Positions 16,102-23,641 are shown, counted from the first letter of the stretch. The stretch: DNA of 31,915 nt from an uncultured Planctomycetaceae bacterium (GCA_937926325.1 CALAZQ010000557.1:1-31915); one strand, 5' to 3'. Made by a program: numbers and translations. The notes: generated by a model not told the origin, from the letters alone.

Positions 16102-16644
16102 ATGAAACTCAACGACGTCAACAAGGGCATTCACAAGCGCCGCAAGCGGCTGCGGATCGGCCGCGGTCCCGGTTCGGGCCGGGGGAAGACATCGGGCCGT
16201 GGCCACAAGGGCCAAGGGCAGTTGGCCGGCTGGTCGGCTCCATCAATTTTTGAAGGTGGCCGCAGCCCCATTATCCGGCGGATTCCGAAGCGTGGGTTTC
16301 ACAACCGCCACGGGCTGATCGTCAAGAGTATCAACGTTTCCGATCTTGAGACTGCCTTTGAGGCGGGCACCGAGGTGACCCTGGAACTGTTGCGATCGTC
16401 AGGTGTGGCCAAGGGAATCTGGCAGCAGCTGAAAATTCTCGGGGATGGCGGGCTGACGAAGCCCCTGAAGGTTTCCGCGCATGCCTTCAGCAAGCAGGCC
16501 CGCGAGAAGATCGTGGCCGCAGGGGGGAGCGTCACGGAAGTCCCCGGCCCGGCTCCTGTCGCGAAGGGGGACAGGAAGGCCGCCAGCGGCCCAACCGCCC
16601 CCGCAGCCCAATCGACATCGCCAGAAACGACCGCTTCGGAGTAG
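16102..16644 (+). CDS. rplO: 50S ribosomal protein L15
   Basis: L15 is a late 50S assembly protein that touches many 23S domains. The 180-residue protein begins MKLNDVNKGIHKRRKR, then the glycine-rich GRGPGSGRGKTSGRGHKGQG, GGRSPIIRRIPKRGF, and an end with KVSAHAFSKQAREKI. About 30 Pro/Ala/Ser-rich residues extend past the family end. The ATG at 16102 gives the conserved N-terminus; a frame open to 16033 adds unlike residues. Confidence 0.96.
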   Translation: MKLNDVNKGIHKRRKRLRIGRGPGSGRGKTSGRGHKGQGQLAGWSAPSIFEGGRSPIIRRIPKRGFHNRHGLIVKSINVSDLETAFEAGTEVTLELLRSSGVAKGIWQQLKILGDGGLTKPLKVSAHAFSKQAREKIVAAGGSVTEVPGPAPVAKGDRKAASGPTAPAAQSTSPETTASE

Positions 16645-16675
16645 GGTACACCCTACCGTCGGCGATCGCTGACGG
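16641..16675 (+). promoter_or_regulatory. Tandem stem-loops at the rplO stop / rplO-secY gap
   Basis: GTAGGG (16641-16646), which contains the rplO stop codon, pairs with CCCTAC (16651-16656) around a 4-nt loop. Directly next to it, CCGTCGGC (16656-16663) pairs over 8 positions, with one G-U pair, with GCTGACGG (16668-16675) around GATC. Two back-to-back stems without a U-tract suggest an RNA-processing or stabilising site between the ribosomal genes and secY. Confidence 0.4.
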
Positions 16676-16735
16676 CGGTGACGGCGGCCGAGCAATGACA
16701 GGAAGTCTTCGAAATCAGAAAATGGAGTCGCTGGC

Positions 16736-18097
16736 GTGTTCGAAAAAATCAGAATCATTTTCACGATTCCGGAACTGCGGCAGAAGATTCTGCTGACGCT
16801 GGGTCTGCTGGCGATCTATCGGGTCGGTTGGCAGGTGCCGCTGCCGATTGTCGATCCCGCGGCGATGCGGGCATTTGCCGAGGAGTCGGGCGGTATCAGC
16901 GATCTCCTCAAGACTGTCGCCGTGTTCTCCGCCAGCCAGCTTTCCCAGGCGACGATCTTCGGGCTGGGAATCATGCCCTACATCTCGGCCTCAATTATTT
17001 TCCAGCTGCTCGGTACGGTCTGGCCGCCGCTCGAGCGGCTGCAGAAAGAGGGTGAGGCCGGCCGCAAGAAGATCAACGAATACACCCGATATGCGACCGT
17101 CGGCATCTGTATCCTCCAGAGCTGGGCCTACGTTGCGTTTCTGTCGAACACGCAGGTCGGCGAGGCTTCGCTGATCCAGTCGAGCTTCCTGGTGGACGGC
17201 AGTCTGCCGCTGAGCTGGCAGCTTGTCGCGGTGATGACCATGACCGCGGGAACGGTCTTTTTGATGTGGCTCGGCGAACAGATCGACGAGTTCGGGATCG
17301 GGAACGGCATCAGCCTGCTGATCATGGCGGGGATTCTTGCGGCGATGCCGAGTGCCTTGGTTTCCCTGGCCGGTGACACCAGCCTCGAGCTTGGCGGCGG
17401 CGGCGGCAAGATGGGGATTGAAACAGTCCTTGTGCTGGCAGCGTTGTTTGTGGGGGTCGTGGCGGGGGTCGTCTTTATGACCCAGGGGCAGCGGCGAATT
17501 CCGACCCAGAGTGCCAAGCATGTGCGGGGCCGGCGGGTCTACGGAGGCACCCGCGAGTACCTGCCGTTGCGGGTCAACCAGGCCGGCGTCATGCCGATCA
17601 TCTTCGCCAGCTCCCTGCTGTTATTTCCGCAGATGTTTTTCCAGTATCTCAGCAATGCCTATCCGGGGAATTCGGTACTGGCCAGCCTGCACGACTCATT
17701 CACCCGCGGGCAGTCGTACCTGTACAACATCTGCTACATCGCCCTGATCTATTTCTTCTGCTACTTCTGGACGGCGATCACCTTCAACCCGAAGGAGATG
17801 GCCGACAACCTCAAGAATTTTGGGGCCTTCATTCCGGGCTATCGTCCCGGCAAACGAACCGCCGACTATCTGGAGCGGGTCATGGAGCGAATCACCTACG
17901 TCGGCGCCGGCTTTCTGGCCCTCGTTGCGGTGATCCCTACGATTGTCAGTGGAGCCCTCGGGATTCCGGTGCAAATCGCCAGCTTTTACGGCGGCACGGG
18001 GCTGTTGATTGCCGTCAGTGTCGCCTTTGATCTCGTGCAAAAGATCGACAGCCACCTGGTGATGCGAAATTACAGCGGCCTGCTTGAGAAGTCGTGA
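16736..18097 (+). CDS. secY: Preprotein translocase subunit SecY
   Basis: SecY is the membrane channel of the Sec export machinery, working with SecE, SecG and SecA. The 453-residue protein shows the N-terminal FEKIRIIFTIPELRQKIL, ten hydrophobic helices, GLGIMPYISASIIFQLL, the basic cytoplasmic loop RKKINEYTRY, GIGNGISLLIMAGI and the C-terminal FIPGYRPGKRTADYLERV. The start is the GTG at 16736, with GGAG at 16724-16727. Length is close to E. coli (443). Its place after rplO and before adk is classical. Confidence 0.97.
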   Translation: MFEKIRIIFTIPELRQKILLTLGLLAIYRVGWQVPLPIVDPAAMRAFAEESGGISDLLKTVAVFSASQLSQATIFGLGIMPYISASIIFQLLGTVWPPLERLQKEGEAGRKKINEYTRYATVGICILQSWAYVAFLSNTQVGEASLIQSSFLVDGSLPLSWQLVAVMTMTAGTVFLMWLGEQIDEFGIGNGISLLIMAGILAAMPSALVSLAGDTSLELGGGGGKMGIETVLVLAALFVGVVAGVVFMTQGQRRIPTQSAKHVRGRRVYGGTREYLPLRVNQAGVMPIIFASSLLLFPQMFFQYLSNAYPGNSVLASLHDSFTRGQSYLYNICYIALIYFFCYFWTAITFNPKEMADNLKNFGAFIPGYRPGKRTADYLERVMERITYVGAGFLALVAVIPTIVSGALGIPVQIASFYGGTGLLIAVSVAFDLVQKIDSHLVMRNYSGLLEKS

Positions 18098-18117
18098 CCG
18101 CCTCTGAGAGCAGGCGG
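18098..18117 (+). promoter_or_regulatory. Stem-loop directly after secY
   Basis: CCGCCT (18098-18103) pairs perfectly with AGGCGG (18112-18117) around an 8-nt loop, starting one base after the secY stop. It is followed by CTGGCGATC and not by a U-tract, so strong termination is not expected. Confidence 0.35.
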
Positions 18118-18141
18118 CTGGCGATCTTGAGTGCCCGTCGT

Positions 18142-18170
18142 TTGGATTTCGGTGGCGGGCCCCGTAGGCT
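18142..18170 (+). promoter_or_regulatory. Possible internal promoter upstream of adk
   Basis: TTGGAT (18142-18147) and TAGGCT (18165-18170) stand 17 nt apart in the 133-nt secY-adk gap, matching the -35 consensus at 4 positions and the -10 consensus at 3. It may add transcription of adk and map. The match is moderate only. Confidence 0.3.
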
Positions 18171-18230
18171 AGCGTCGTCCGTTCACGATGATCATGACTG
18201 TTTTGAATCCTCTCGCCCCCTGACTGCCCC

Positions 18231-18800
18231 ATGCGGATCATCCTGATCGGACCACCTGGGGCCGGGAAGGGAACGCAGTGCCAGCGGCTGGTCGAAATGC
18301 TGGAGGTGCCCCATCTCTCGACCGGAGAAATGCTGAGGGCGGCCATCAAGCAGGGCACCGCTGAGGGAAGAGAGGCGGCTGGCTACATGAGCCACGGGCA
18401 ATTGGTGCCCGACCAGCTGATTCTGGGCCTCGTGACCCGGCGGCTGAAGGCCCCTGATTGCCGCAAGGGCTGCCTGCTCGACGGGTTTCCCCGCACCATC
18501 ACCCAGGCAGAGATGCTCGACGACCTGCTCGAGCGGCAGGCGATGAGTGTTGATGGTGTGATCGAACTGGCCGTTCCCCGCGATGAACTGATTCGACGGA
18601 TGCTCGCCCGGAAACGGGAGGACGATAACCCCGAGATTTTCGCCCGTCGGATCGAGAGCTTCGAGCGGCAGACCGCGCCGTTGCTGGAGTATTATGACCG
18701 CCAGGGAAAACTCGTCAGCATTGACGGTCTCGGGACAGCGGAGGATATCTTCGAACGGGTGCGGCGAGCGGTTCGTGCATTCCGGCGGGCGAGGCGGTAG
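18231..18800 (+). CDS. adk: Adenylate kinase (short form)
   Basis: Catalyses ATP + AMP = 2 ADP in the cytoplasm. The 189-residue protein has the P-loop GPPGAGKGT at 7-15, the AMP-binding STGEMLR and DGFPRT segments, and a short lid (RKREDDNPE) without the zinc-binding insertion of the long form. The start ATG at 18231 gives MRIILIGPPG directly. It lies between secY and map as in the classical spc region. Confidence 0.97.
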   Translation: MRIILIGPPGAGKGTQCQRLVEMLEVPHLSTGEMLRAAIKQGTAEGREAAGYMSHGQLVPDQLILGLVTRRLKAPDCRKGCLLDGFPRTITQAEMLDDLLERQAMSVDGVIELAVPRDELIRRMLARKREDDNPEIFARRIESFERQTAPLLEYYDRQGKLVSIDGLGTAEDIFERVRRAVRAFRRARR

Positions 18801-18833
18801 AACCGAGACTGCGGCGGAGCGCCCCGCAGGCGG

Positions 18834-18859
18834 GCTGCCGATAAGCCGCATCCGGCAGC
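18834..18859 (+). promoter_or_regulatory. Intergenic stem-loop, adk-map
   Basis: GCTGCCG (18834-18840) pairs perfectly with CGGCAGC (18853-18859) around a 12-nt loop. No U-tract follows. Confidence 0.3.
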
Positions 18860-18910
18860 GAGACGGGTGCAGTGGTAAGTGATTGGCGCAGGTGAGGAGA
18901 TCGGGCTGAC

Positions 18911-19732
18911 GTGGTGACGTTGAAATCGAGCCGTGAGATTGCGGCGATGCGCAAGGCCGGCCTGCTCGTCTGGGAGGCTCATCAGATCGCCGCCGAATTG
19001 GTGCGGCCCGGTGTCACCACCGGTGAAATCGACCGTGCTGTCGAGCAGTTTTTCGAGGAACAGCAGGTGACGCCGCTGTTCAAGGGGGTTCCGGGAAAAA
19101 TCCCCTTTCCGGCCGTCTGCTGCATCTCGGTCAACGACGAGGTGGTTCACGGTATTCCCGGCAACCGGAAACTCCGGGAAGGGGATATCATCAGCATCGA
19201 CACCGGCTGTCGCCTCAAGGGTTGGTGTGGAGATTCCGCCTACACCCATCCGGTCGGGCAGGTCAGTGACGAGGTGCAACGGCTTCTCGACTGCACGTCG
19301 GGAGTGCTCAGGCTGGCCATTGAACTGATGGCCTCCCGGAACCGCTGGGGGGACGTGGCGGCGGAGATGGCCGCATACGTTCGGGATTTCGGCTTCACCG
19401 TGGTCGAAAACTTTGTCGGGCACGGGATCGGCAAAAAAATGCACGAAGATCCCCAGGTGCCGAATTTCTGTTCTCCCTCATTCCGGCGGAAGCATGATTT
19501 TGAACTTGAGCCCGGGCTGGTGATTGCGGTCGAGCCGATGGTCAACCTGGGCACAAAAAAGGTGCGTCCGCTGGCGGACCACTGGACCCAGTCAACCGCC
19601 GACGGGCGGCCGAGTGCCCATTTTGAGCACACGGTAGCCATCACCGACGCGGGCCCTCAGGTGCTCACGGCCCCTCCTGCCGAGCATGAGCAGGTCGAGT
19701 CTTCCCGTCGGCTGTCCGCGGCCCGGGGTTGA
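18911..19732 (+). CDS. map: Type I methionine aminopeptidase
   Basis: Removes the initiator methionine from new proteins, using two metal ions. The 273-residue protein has H80 in VVHGIPG, metal ligands D97 (SIDTG), D108 (GDSAYT), H171 (GHGIG), E208 (AVEPM) and E239 (FEHT). The start is one of two tandem GTG codons (18911 or 18914), with GAGGAG at 18894-18899. About 20 residues after the core are non-conserved. infA, which often follows, is absent and rpmJ comes next after 166 nt. Confidence 0.97.
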   Translation: MVTLKSSREIAAMRKAGLLVWEAHQIAAELVRPGVTTGEIDRAVEQFFEEQQVTPLFKGVPGKIPFPAVCCISVNDEVVHGIPGNRKLREGDIISIDTGCRLKGWCGDSAYTHPVGQVSDEVQRLLDCTSGVLRLAIELMASRNRWGDVAAEMAAYVRDFGFTVVENFVGHGIGKKMHEDPQVPNFCSPSFRRKHDFELEPGLVIAVEPMVNLGTKKVRPLADHWTQSTADGRPSAHFEHTVAITDAGPQVLTAPPAEHEQVESSRRLSAARG

Positions 19733-19760
19733 GATCAGCGGGTTGGGGAAATCTGCCTCC

Positions 19761-19784
19761 TTTTCGCGGCATGCCCGCGGAAAA
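19761..19784. other. Inverted repeat after map
   Basis: TTTTCGCGG (19761-19769) pairs with CCGCGGAAAA (19775-19784) over nine positions, with one G-T pair and a CATGC loop. The T-run precedes and the A-run follows the stem, the reverse of an intrinsic terminator on either strand. It lies between map and the rpmJ promoter. Confidence 0.35.
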
Positions 19785-19794
19785 AGCCACCCAC

Positions 19795-19824
19795 TTGTGA
19801 AGCCCTCTGCTCCGGGCCTATACT
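19795..19824 (+). promoter_or_regulatory. Promoter of the rpmJ-rpsM-rpsK-rpsD-rpoA-rplQ block
   Basis: TTGTGA at 19795-19800 (4 of 6) and TATACT at 19819-19824 (5 of 6) are separated by 18 nt. Transcription would start near 19831, about 68 nt before the rpmJ ATG. This splits the alpha-operon genes from the S10-spc block. Confidence 0.6.
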
Positions 19825-19873
19825 CCAAGGCTTCGATGTGTCCAGGTCAATTGGTTCACCAACGCTGTGAGGT

Positions 19874-19891
19874 GTGACGCGACGGCGTCAC
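19874..19891 (+). promoter_or_regulatory. Stem-loop immediately upstream of rpmJ
   Basis: GTGACGC (19874-19880) pairs perfectly with GCGTCAC (19885-19891) around GACG, ending 7 nt before the rpmJ ATG. It occupies the position of the ribosome binding site, and no clear Shine-Dalgarno sequence is seen there. It may control initiation on rpmJ. Confidence 0.45.
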
Positions 19892-19898
19892 GGGTGTG

Positions 19899-20012
19899 AT
19901 GAAGGTTCGTGCAAGCGTCAAGCGGGTCTGCGAAAAATGCAAAATTGTTCGCCGCCGCGGTGTCGTATTCGTGCTCTGCGAGAACCCCCGTCACAAGCAG
20001 CGGCAGGGATGA
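19899..20012 (+). CDS. rpmJ: 50S ribosomal protein L36 (zinc form)
   Basis: L36 is a tiny 23S rRNA-binding protein near L16. This 37-residue frame begins [14 protein letters not shown] and has the zinc ligands C11-x2-C14, C27 and H32 with a basic end, exactly the family form and length. It is too short for a normal ORF filter. The start is the ATG at 19899, next to an overlapping GTG at 19896. The gene lies between map and rpsM as in classical alpha operons, but without infA in front. Confidence 0.95.
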   Translation: MKVRASVKRVCEKCKIVRRRGVVFVLCENPRHKQRQG

Positions 20013-20287
20013 TTCCGTTGGCTGGCCATCGATGTCCGCCGGCCCCGTCGAGACGGGGCGAGTTGCGGAAGTTCTTTCCCCGGCTGGTGGAAGGATGCCG
20101 ACCGTTTTGATCGTTGAGAGTGGTTGGTATCCGAACGACACGCAGCGGAAGAGAACAGGCGGACAGCCCTCGGCCAGGGCTTTCCGTCAACCCTCTTGGT
20201 GTGATCGGCCGGCCGACCGAATGTTGATTCTGCGGTAAGACATTCACGAATAGTACACTTTGGAGCCCCACTCGGAATCGCCCAGCC
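20013..20287 (+). promoter_or_regulatory. Long rpmJ-rpsM spacer with stem-loop
   Basis: The 275-nt spacer contains no convincing gene. GCCCCGT (20042-20048) pairs perfectly with ACGGGGC (20053-20059) around CGAG. A weaker stem GCCCT/AGGGC lies at 20166-20180 and is followed by TTT. TACACT at 20254-20259 could be a -10 element 28 nt before rpsM, but no -35 element is at a suitable distance. In E. coli the equivalent leader binds S4 to control the operon; whether this one does is unknown. Confidence 0.4.
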
Positions 20288-20671
20288 ATGCCACGACTTC
20301 TCGGCGTTGACATTCCCTCGGACAAAAAAACCGTCTACTCACTCCAGTACCTCTACGGGGTTGGTCCCCGGATCGCCCGCGAACTCTGCCTCAAGGCGGG
20401 TGTCAGTCCGGAGGCACAGGCCCGCGATCTGCATGAAGACGAATTGGCTCGGATGGCGTCGCTGCTCGACAAGGACTACGTAGTTGAAGGGCAGTTACGG
20501 CGGCAGGTTGCCCAGGGTGTTTCGCGGCTGAAGGATATCGGCTGTTACCGAGGCCTCCGTCATCGTAGAGGCCTCCCCGTCCGGGGGCAGCGGACGCGGA
20601 CGAATGCCCGGACACGCAAGGGGCCGAAGAAGACCGTGGCGGGCAAGAAGGGCGTGAAGGATCTGCGATAG
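20288..20671 (+). CDS. rpsM: 30S ribosomal protein S13
   Basis: S13 links the 30S head to the 50S subunit and the P-site tRNA. The 127-residue protein begins MPRLLGVDIPSDKK, has the YLYGVGPRIARELC helix-hairpin segment, RLKDIGCYRGLRHRRGLPVRGQRT in parts and the basic C-terminal tail with TRKGPKKTVAGKK. Length is normal. No Shine-Dalgarno sequence is evident next to the ATG. Confidence 0.97.
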   Translation: MPRLLGVDIPSDKKTVYSLQYLYGVGPRIARELCLKAGVSPEAQARDLHEDELARMASLLDKDYVVEGQLRRQVAQGVSRLKDIGCYRGLRHRRGLPVRGQRTRTNARTRKGPKKTVAGKKGVKDLR

Positions 20672-20717
20672 CCCGGCGGCACGAACGAAAACAGCGGCCC
20701 TGTCGGCCTGGCCGGGC
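20671..20717 (+). promoter_or_regulatory. Long-range stem in the rpsM-rpsK gap
   Basis: GCCCGGC at 20671-20677 (its first base is the last base of the rpsM stop) pairs perfectly with GCCGGGC at 20711-20717, closing a 33-nt region that can form a small inner stem. No U-tract follows. Confidence 0.3.
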
Positions 20718-20764
20718 GACTACCAGCAGGTGATGCAGGGGATTTTCTCAAAGGCTTCAAGACA

Positions 20765-21142
20765 ATGGCAAAGACAGCGAAATCGAAAAAGAAGAGTGTT
20801 TCCGCGGGCATCGCCTTCATCGATGCGACCTTCAACAACACCACGGTGACGATCACTGACCCCCGTGGCGACACGCTCTGCTGGGCAAGTGGTGGCACCT
20901 GCGGCTTCAAGGGAAGCCGCAAGGGGACACCCTTCGCGGGGCAGTTGGCCGCCCAACAGGCCGCCGAGAAGGCGGCCAAGTTCGGTGTGAAGGATTTGGA
21001 GGTTCGGGTGAAGGGGCCCGGGAGCGGCCGGGAGAGTGCCATTACCGCCCTCCAAGCTGCCGGCATGAACGTAAAGAGTATCGAAGACATCACGCCGCTG
21101 CCGCACAACGGCTGCCGCCCGCCGAAGAAGCGTCGCGTTTAA
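20765..21142 (+). CDS. rpsK: 30S ribosomal protein S11
   Basis: S11 lies on the 30S platform beside the E site. The 125-residue protein has a basic Lys-rich head, then [21 protein letters not shown], the [14 protein letters not shown] loop, [18 protein letters not shown] and the end [18 protein letters not shown]. Length is normal. rpsD follows after 65 nt. Confidence 0.97.
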   Translation: MAKTAKSKKKSVSAGIAFIDATFNNTTVTITDPRGDTLCWASGGTCGFKGSRKGTPFAGQLAAQQAAEKAAKFGVKDLEVRVKGPGSGRESAITALQAAGMNVKSIEDITPLPHNGCRPPKKRRV

Positions 21143-21207
21143 AAATTCGCTGGTTGCCGTCGGGCAGTCAGTTGGCAAGAGATTGTGGTTGGACTGAGGA
21201 AGAGAAC

Positions 21208-21834
21208 ATGGGACGAATCACCGGGCCGGTCTGCCGGCTCTGCCGTCGGGACGGGCTGAAGCTGTTTCTCAAGGGGAATCGTTGCGACACCCCGAAGTGC
21301 GCCTTTGACCGGCGGCCGGCCCCCCCGGGGGTTGTGCAAAAGCGGCGGCCCAAGCCGACCGATTACGGGCTGCGGCTGCGAGAGAAGCAGAAGGTCAAGC
21401 ACTATTATGGGGTGCTGGAGCGGCAGTTCCGGACCTACTTCAACCGGGCCGAGAAGGGATCGGGAAATACGGGCGAGACGCTCATGTCGTTGCTTGAGCG
21501 ACGGCTGGACAACGTGGTGCACCGGGTCGGCTTTGCGGCCTCCCGGTCGGCTGCCCGTCAGATGGTTGTGCATGGGCACATCACCGTGAATGGTCGGAGG
21601 GTCGACGTGCCCAGTTATCTGGTGCGTGCGGGCGACCTCATCCGCATCAAGAATCGGACGAAGAGTCTGCAACTTGCGCATGCCTCGCTTGCTGACTTCC
21701 GACGTGACCTGCCCGATTTCGTCTCCCGGTCGGACGACGGCGTACCCGAAGCCCGGGTCGATCGCCTGCCTGCCCCCGATGATGTCTCGATTCCGGTCCA
21801 AACGAATCTGATCATCGAACTCTGTTCGAAGTAG
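21208..21834 (+). CDS. rpsD: 30S ribosomal protein S4 (zinc form)
   Basis: S4 nucleates 30S assembly and guards decoding accuracy. The 208-residue protein has zinc-type ligands C9, C12, C26 and C31 at its start, FLKGNRC, KVKHYYGVLERQF and the S4 RNA-binding domain (LERRLDNVVHRVGFAASRSAARQ in parts, HGHITVNGRRVDVPSYLV). The start ATG at 21208 has GAGGA at 21196-21200; an upstream in-frame start at 21154 adds unlike residues. Confidence 0.97.
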   Translation: MGRITGPVCRLCRRDGLKLFLKGNRCDTPKCAFDRRPAPPGVVQKRRPKPTDYGLRLREKQKVKHYYGVLERQFRTYFNRAEKGSGNTGETLMSLLERRLDNVVHRVGFAASRSAARQMVVHGHITVNGRRVDVPSYLVRAGDLIRIKNRTKSLQLAHASLADFRRDLPDFVSRSDDGVPEARVDRLPAPDDVSIPVQTNLIIELCSK

Positions 21835-21894
21835 CCCTCGTCAGCCGCCCCTCTGTCACCTTCCAACGCACCACCCGTCACCAAGGAGAACCCC

Positions 21895-22875
21895 ATGCAT
21901 ATTCGCTGGCGTGGTCTCGAACTTCCCGGCTCGGTCGAGGCCGACAGCAAAACCCTCACCGGCACCTATGGCAAATTCACCGCCGAGCCCTTTGAGCGCG
22001 GCTTCGGTACGACCGTGGGGAACAGCCTCCGGCGGATTCTCCTGTCGAGCCTCGAGGGCAGTGCCGTCACCCAGATGAAACTCGGTGGCTCACTTCACGA
22101 GTTCACCACCATCAAGGGGGTCCTGGAGGACGTGACCGACATCGTGTTGGCGGTGAAGAGTCTGGTCGTGAAGAACCAGAGCGATTCGACGCGTGTGATC
22201 CGGGTCGAGAAGAGCACGAAGGGTCCGGTGACCGCGGCTGACATTCAGACCGACGAGGCCGTGGAGGTCGTCAACAAAGACCTCGTGCTGGCAACGCTCA
22301 CCGATGACATCCCCTTCGAACTCGAAATGGTTGTCGAGAATGGCCGTGGGTATGTCCCCAGCAGCGAGCACAGCCCGGAGGGGCAGGAGATCGGCATCAT
22401 CCCAGTCGATGCGGTCTTCAGTCCGGTGACCCGGGTGCGGTATGAGGTTGAGGAGACGCGGGTTGGCCAGAAGACCAACTACGACAAACTGACGCTCGAA
22501 ATCTGGACCGACGGCACCATCACGCCCGAAATGGCGTTGGTCGAGGCGGCCAAGATTCTGCGGAAGCATCTCAACCCGTTCGTGGGCTACACCTCGCCGG
22601 GCAGTGCCGTCCACGGAGCGGGCGGCGAGGGCCTGCTCGACCTCGAGGCGCCGCTGGAGAGCCGGCTGGGCATGTTGGTGAGTGACCTCCGGCTGTCGTT
22701 GCGGGCCAGCAACTGCCTGGAGGTCGAGGGGATTCAGACGCTGAAAGATCTCGTCTCGAAGACCCGCGAGGAAGTCTTGGAACTGCGGAATGCAGGCGAG
22801 ACCACCCTGCAGGAAATTGAAGAGAAACTGGCGGAGCTCGGTCTTTCGCTGGGCATGACAGCGGCAGGAACCTAG
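21895..22875 (+). CDS. rpoA: DNA-directed RNA polymerase subunit alpha
   Basis: The alpha dimer is the assembly platform of RNA polymerase; its C-terminal domain binds UP elements and activators. The 326-residue protein has the N-terminal [22 protein letters not shown] at about 31-52 (in parts) and two C-terminal helix-hairpin-helix motifs. In the C-terminal domain R270 and N273 (LRASNC) match E. coli R265 and N268. The loop at 301-304 is GETT where E. coli has GKKS, so the position of K298 is threonine. AAGGAG at 21883-21888 precedes the ATG. rplQ follows after 68 nt. Confidence 0.98.
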   Translation: MHIRWRGLELPGSVEADSKTLTGTYGKFTAEPFERGFGTTVGNSLRRILLSSLEGSAVTQMKLGGSLHEFTTIKGVLEDVTDIVLAVKSLVVKNQSDSTRVIRVEKSTKGPVTAADIQTDEAVEVVNKDLVLATLTDDIPFELEMVVENGRGYVPSSEHSPEGQEIGIIPVDAVFSPVTRVRYEVEETRVGQKTNYDKLTLEIWTDGTITPEMALVEAAKILRKHLNPFVGYTSPGSAVHGAGGEGLLDLEAPLESRLGMLVSDLRLSLRASNCLEVEGIQTLKDLVSKTREEVLELRNAGETTLQEIEEKLAELGLSLGMTAAGT

Positions 22876-22886
22876 TCGCAGGCCGT

Positions 22887-22902
22887 TCCGGCGGCTGCCG
22901 GA
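22887..22902 (+). promoter_or_regulatory. Intergenic stem-loop, rpoA-rplQ
   Basis: TCCGGC (22887-22892) pairs perfectly with GCCGGA (22897-22902) around GGCT, soon after the rpoA stop. No U-tract follows, so rplQ is still expected to be co-transcribed. Confidence 0.3.
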
Positions 22903-22943
22903 GTGCGTCCAACAGCAAAAGCAGACAGCAGAGGAATTCAAAC

Positions 22944-23513
22944 ATGCGTCATCGTCGGAAGGGCCGAATCCTCGGCCGCAGCCCGTCTCATCAGCGGGCA
23001 CTGCTTCGGAATTTGGCCTCAGCGCTGATGCTGACCGAACGGGAGTTTGACCCCGGTGAGCCGGGCGCTCCGAAGGTTCCGGGCCGGATCGTCACCACGC
23101 TGGCCAAGGCCAAGGAGGTTCGCCCTCTGGTCGAGCGGTGCATCACGATTGCTCGCCATGGTCTCGTTGCCGAACAGGCGGCAGCAACGCTGGCCACCAC
23201 GGCGGAGCGGGATTCAGCCGAATGGAAGCAGTGGCGGCAGAGTGACCAGTGGCGGCAGTGGGCCCAGGCGATGGCGCCGGCCGTCACGGCGCGGCGGCGG
23301 GTGCTCCAGCTGCTGGGCGACAAGCAGGCGACCAGGCTGGTTTTTGAGAGGATTGCTCCGCGATTTGCCGATCGTCCCGGCGGCTACACGCGGATCCTCA
23401 AGCTTGCCCGTCCCCGGCTTGGTGACGCCGGTCCCCGGGCGATTCTCGAGTTCGTCGGTGAGCTGGCGCCGGCTGCCGGGGCTGCCCCCCGCGTGGAGGC
23501 GGCTGCGACCTGA
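22944..23513 (+). CDS. rplQ: 50S ribosomal protein L17 with insertions
   Basis: L17 sits near the tunnel exit. The 189-residue protein starts MRHRRKGRILGRSPSHQRALLRNLASAL and ends with the family's PRFADRPGGYTRILKL and IEF/LEFV segments. It is well above the usual 116-130 residues because of an insertion after LTE (about 15 residues, REFDPGEPGAPKVPG) and one of about 40 in the middle containing the tryptophan pattern WKQWRQSDQWRQW. A short Ala-rich tail ends it. GAGGA at 22931-22935 precedes the ATG. It closes the alpha block. Confidence 0.94.
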   Translation: MRHRRKGRILGRSPSHQRALLRNLASALMLTEREFDPGEPGAPKVPGRIVTTLAKAKEVRPLVERCITIARHGLVAEQAAATLATTAERDSAEWKQWRQSDQWRQWAQAMAPAVTARRRVLQLLGDKQATRLVFERIAPRFADRPGGYTRILKLARPRLGDAGPRAILEFVGELAPAAGAAPRVEAAAT

Positions 23514-23577
23514 CCGTCTCGTTCCGCGACGCCCAGCCATCGCTGCCGCCGCTGAAAGACCAAACCATCCGTTTTTG

Positions 23578-23606
23578 TTGACCGCGGCAGGCGTGCGGCG
23601 GACAAT
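23578..23606 (+). promoter_or_regulatory. Promoter of the DUF1549-DUF1501 pair
   Basis: TTGACC (23578-23583, 5 of 6) and GACAAT (23601-23606, 4 of 6) are separated by 17 nt. Transcription would start near 23613, about 29 nt before the GTG start at 23642. Confidence 0.55.
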
Positions 23607-23641
23607 TCAGGTTGTGGTGTTGGTTCAAGGAGGCCGGCGGC

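Noticed and set aside
20205..20216. 12-nt palindrome TCGGCCGGCCGA as an operator
   Set aside because: GC-rich palindromes of this size occur by chance in this DNA, and it has no clear relation to a promoter.
23612..23641. TTG start for the DUF1549 protein
   Set aside because: The GTG at 23642 has AAGGAGG with 8-nt spacing, and the TTG falls at about the predicted transcription start.
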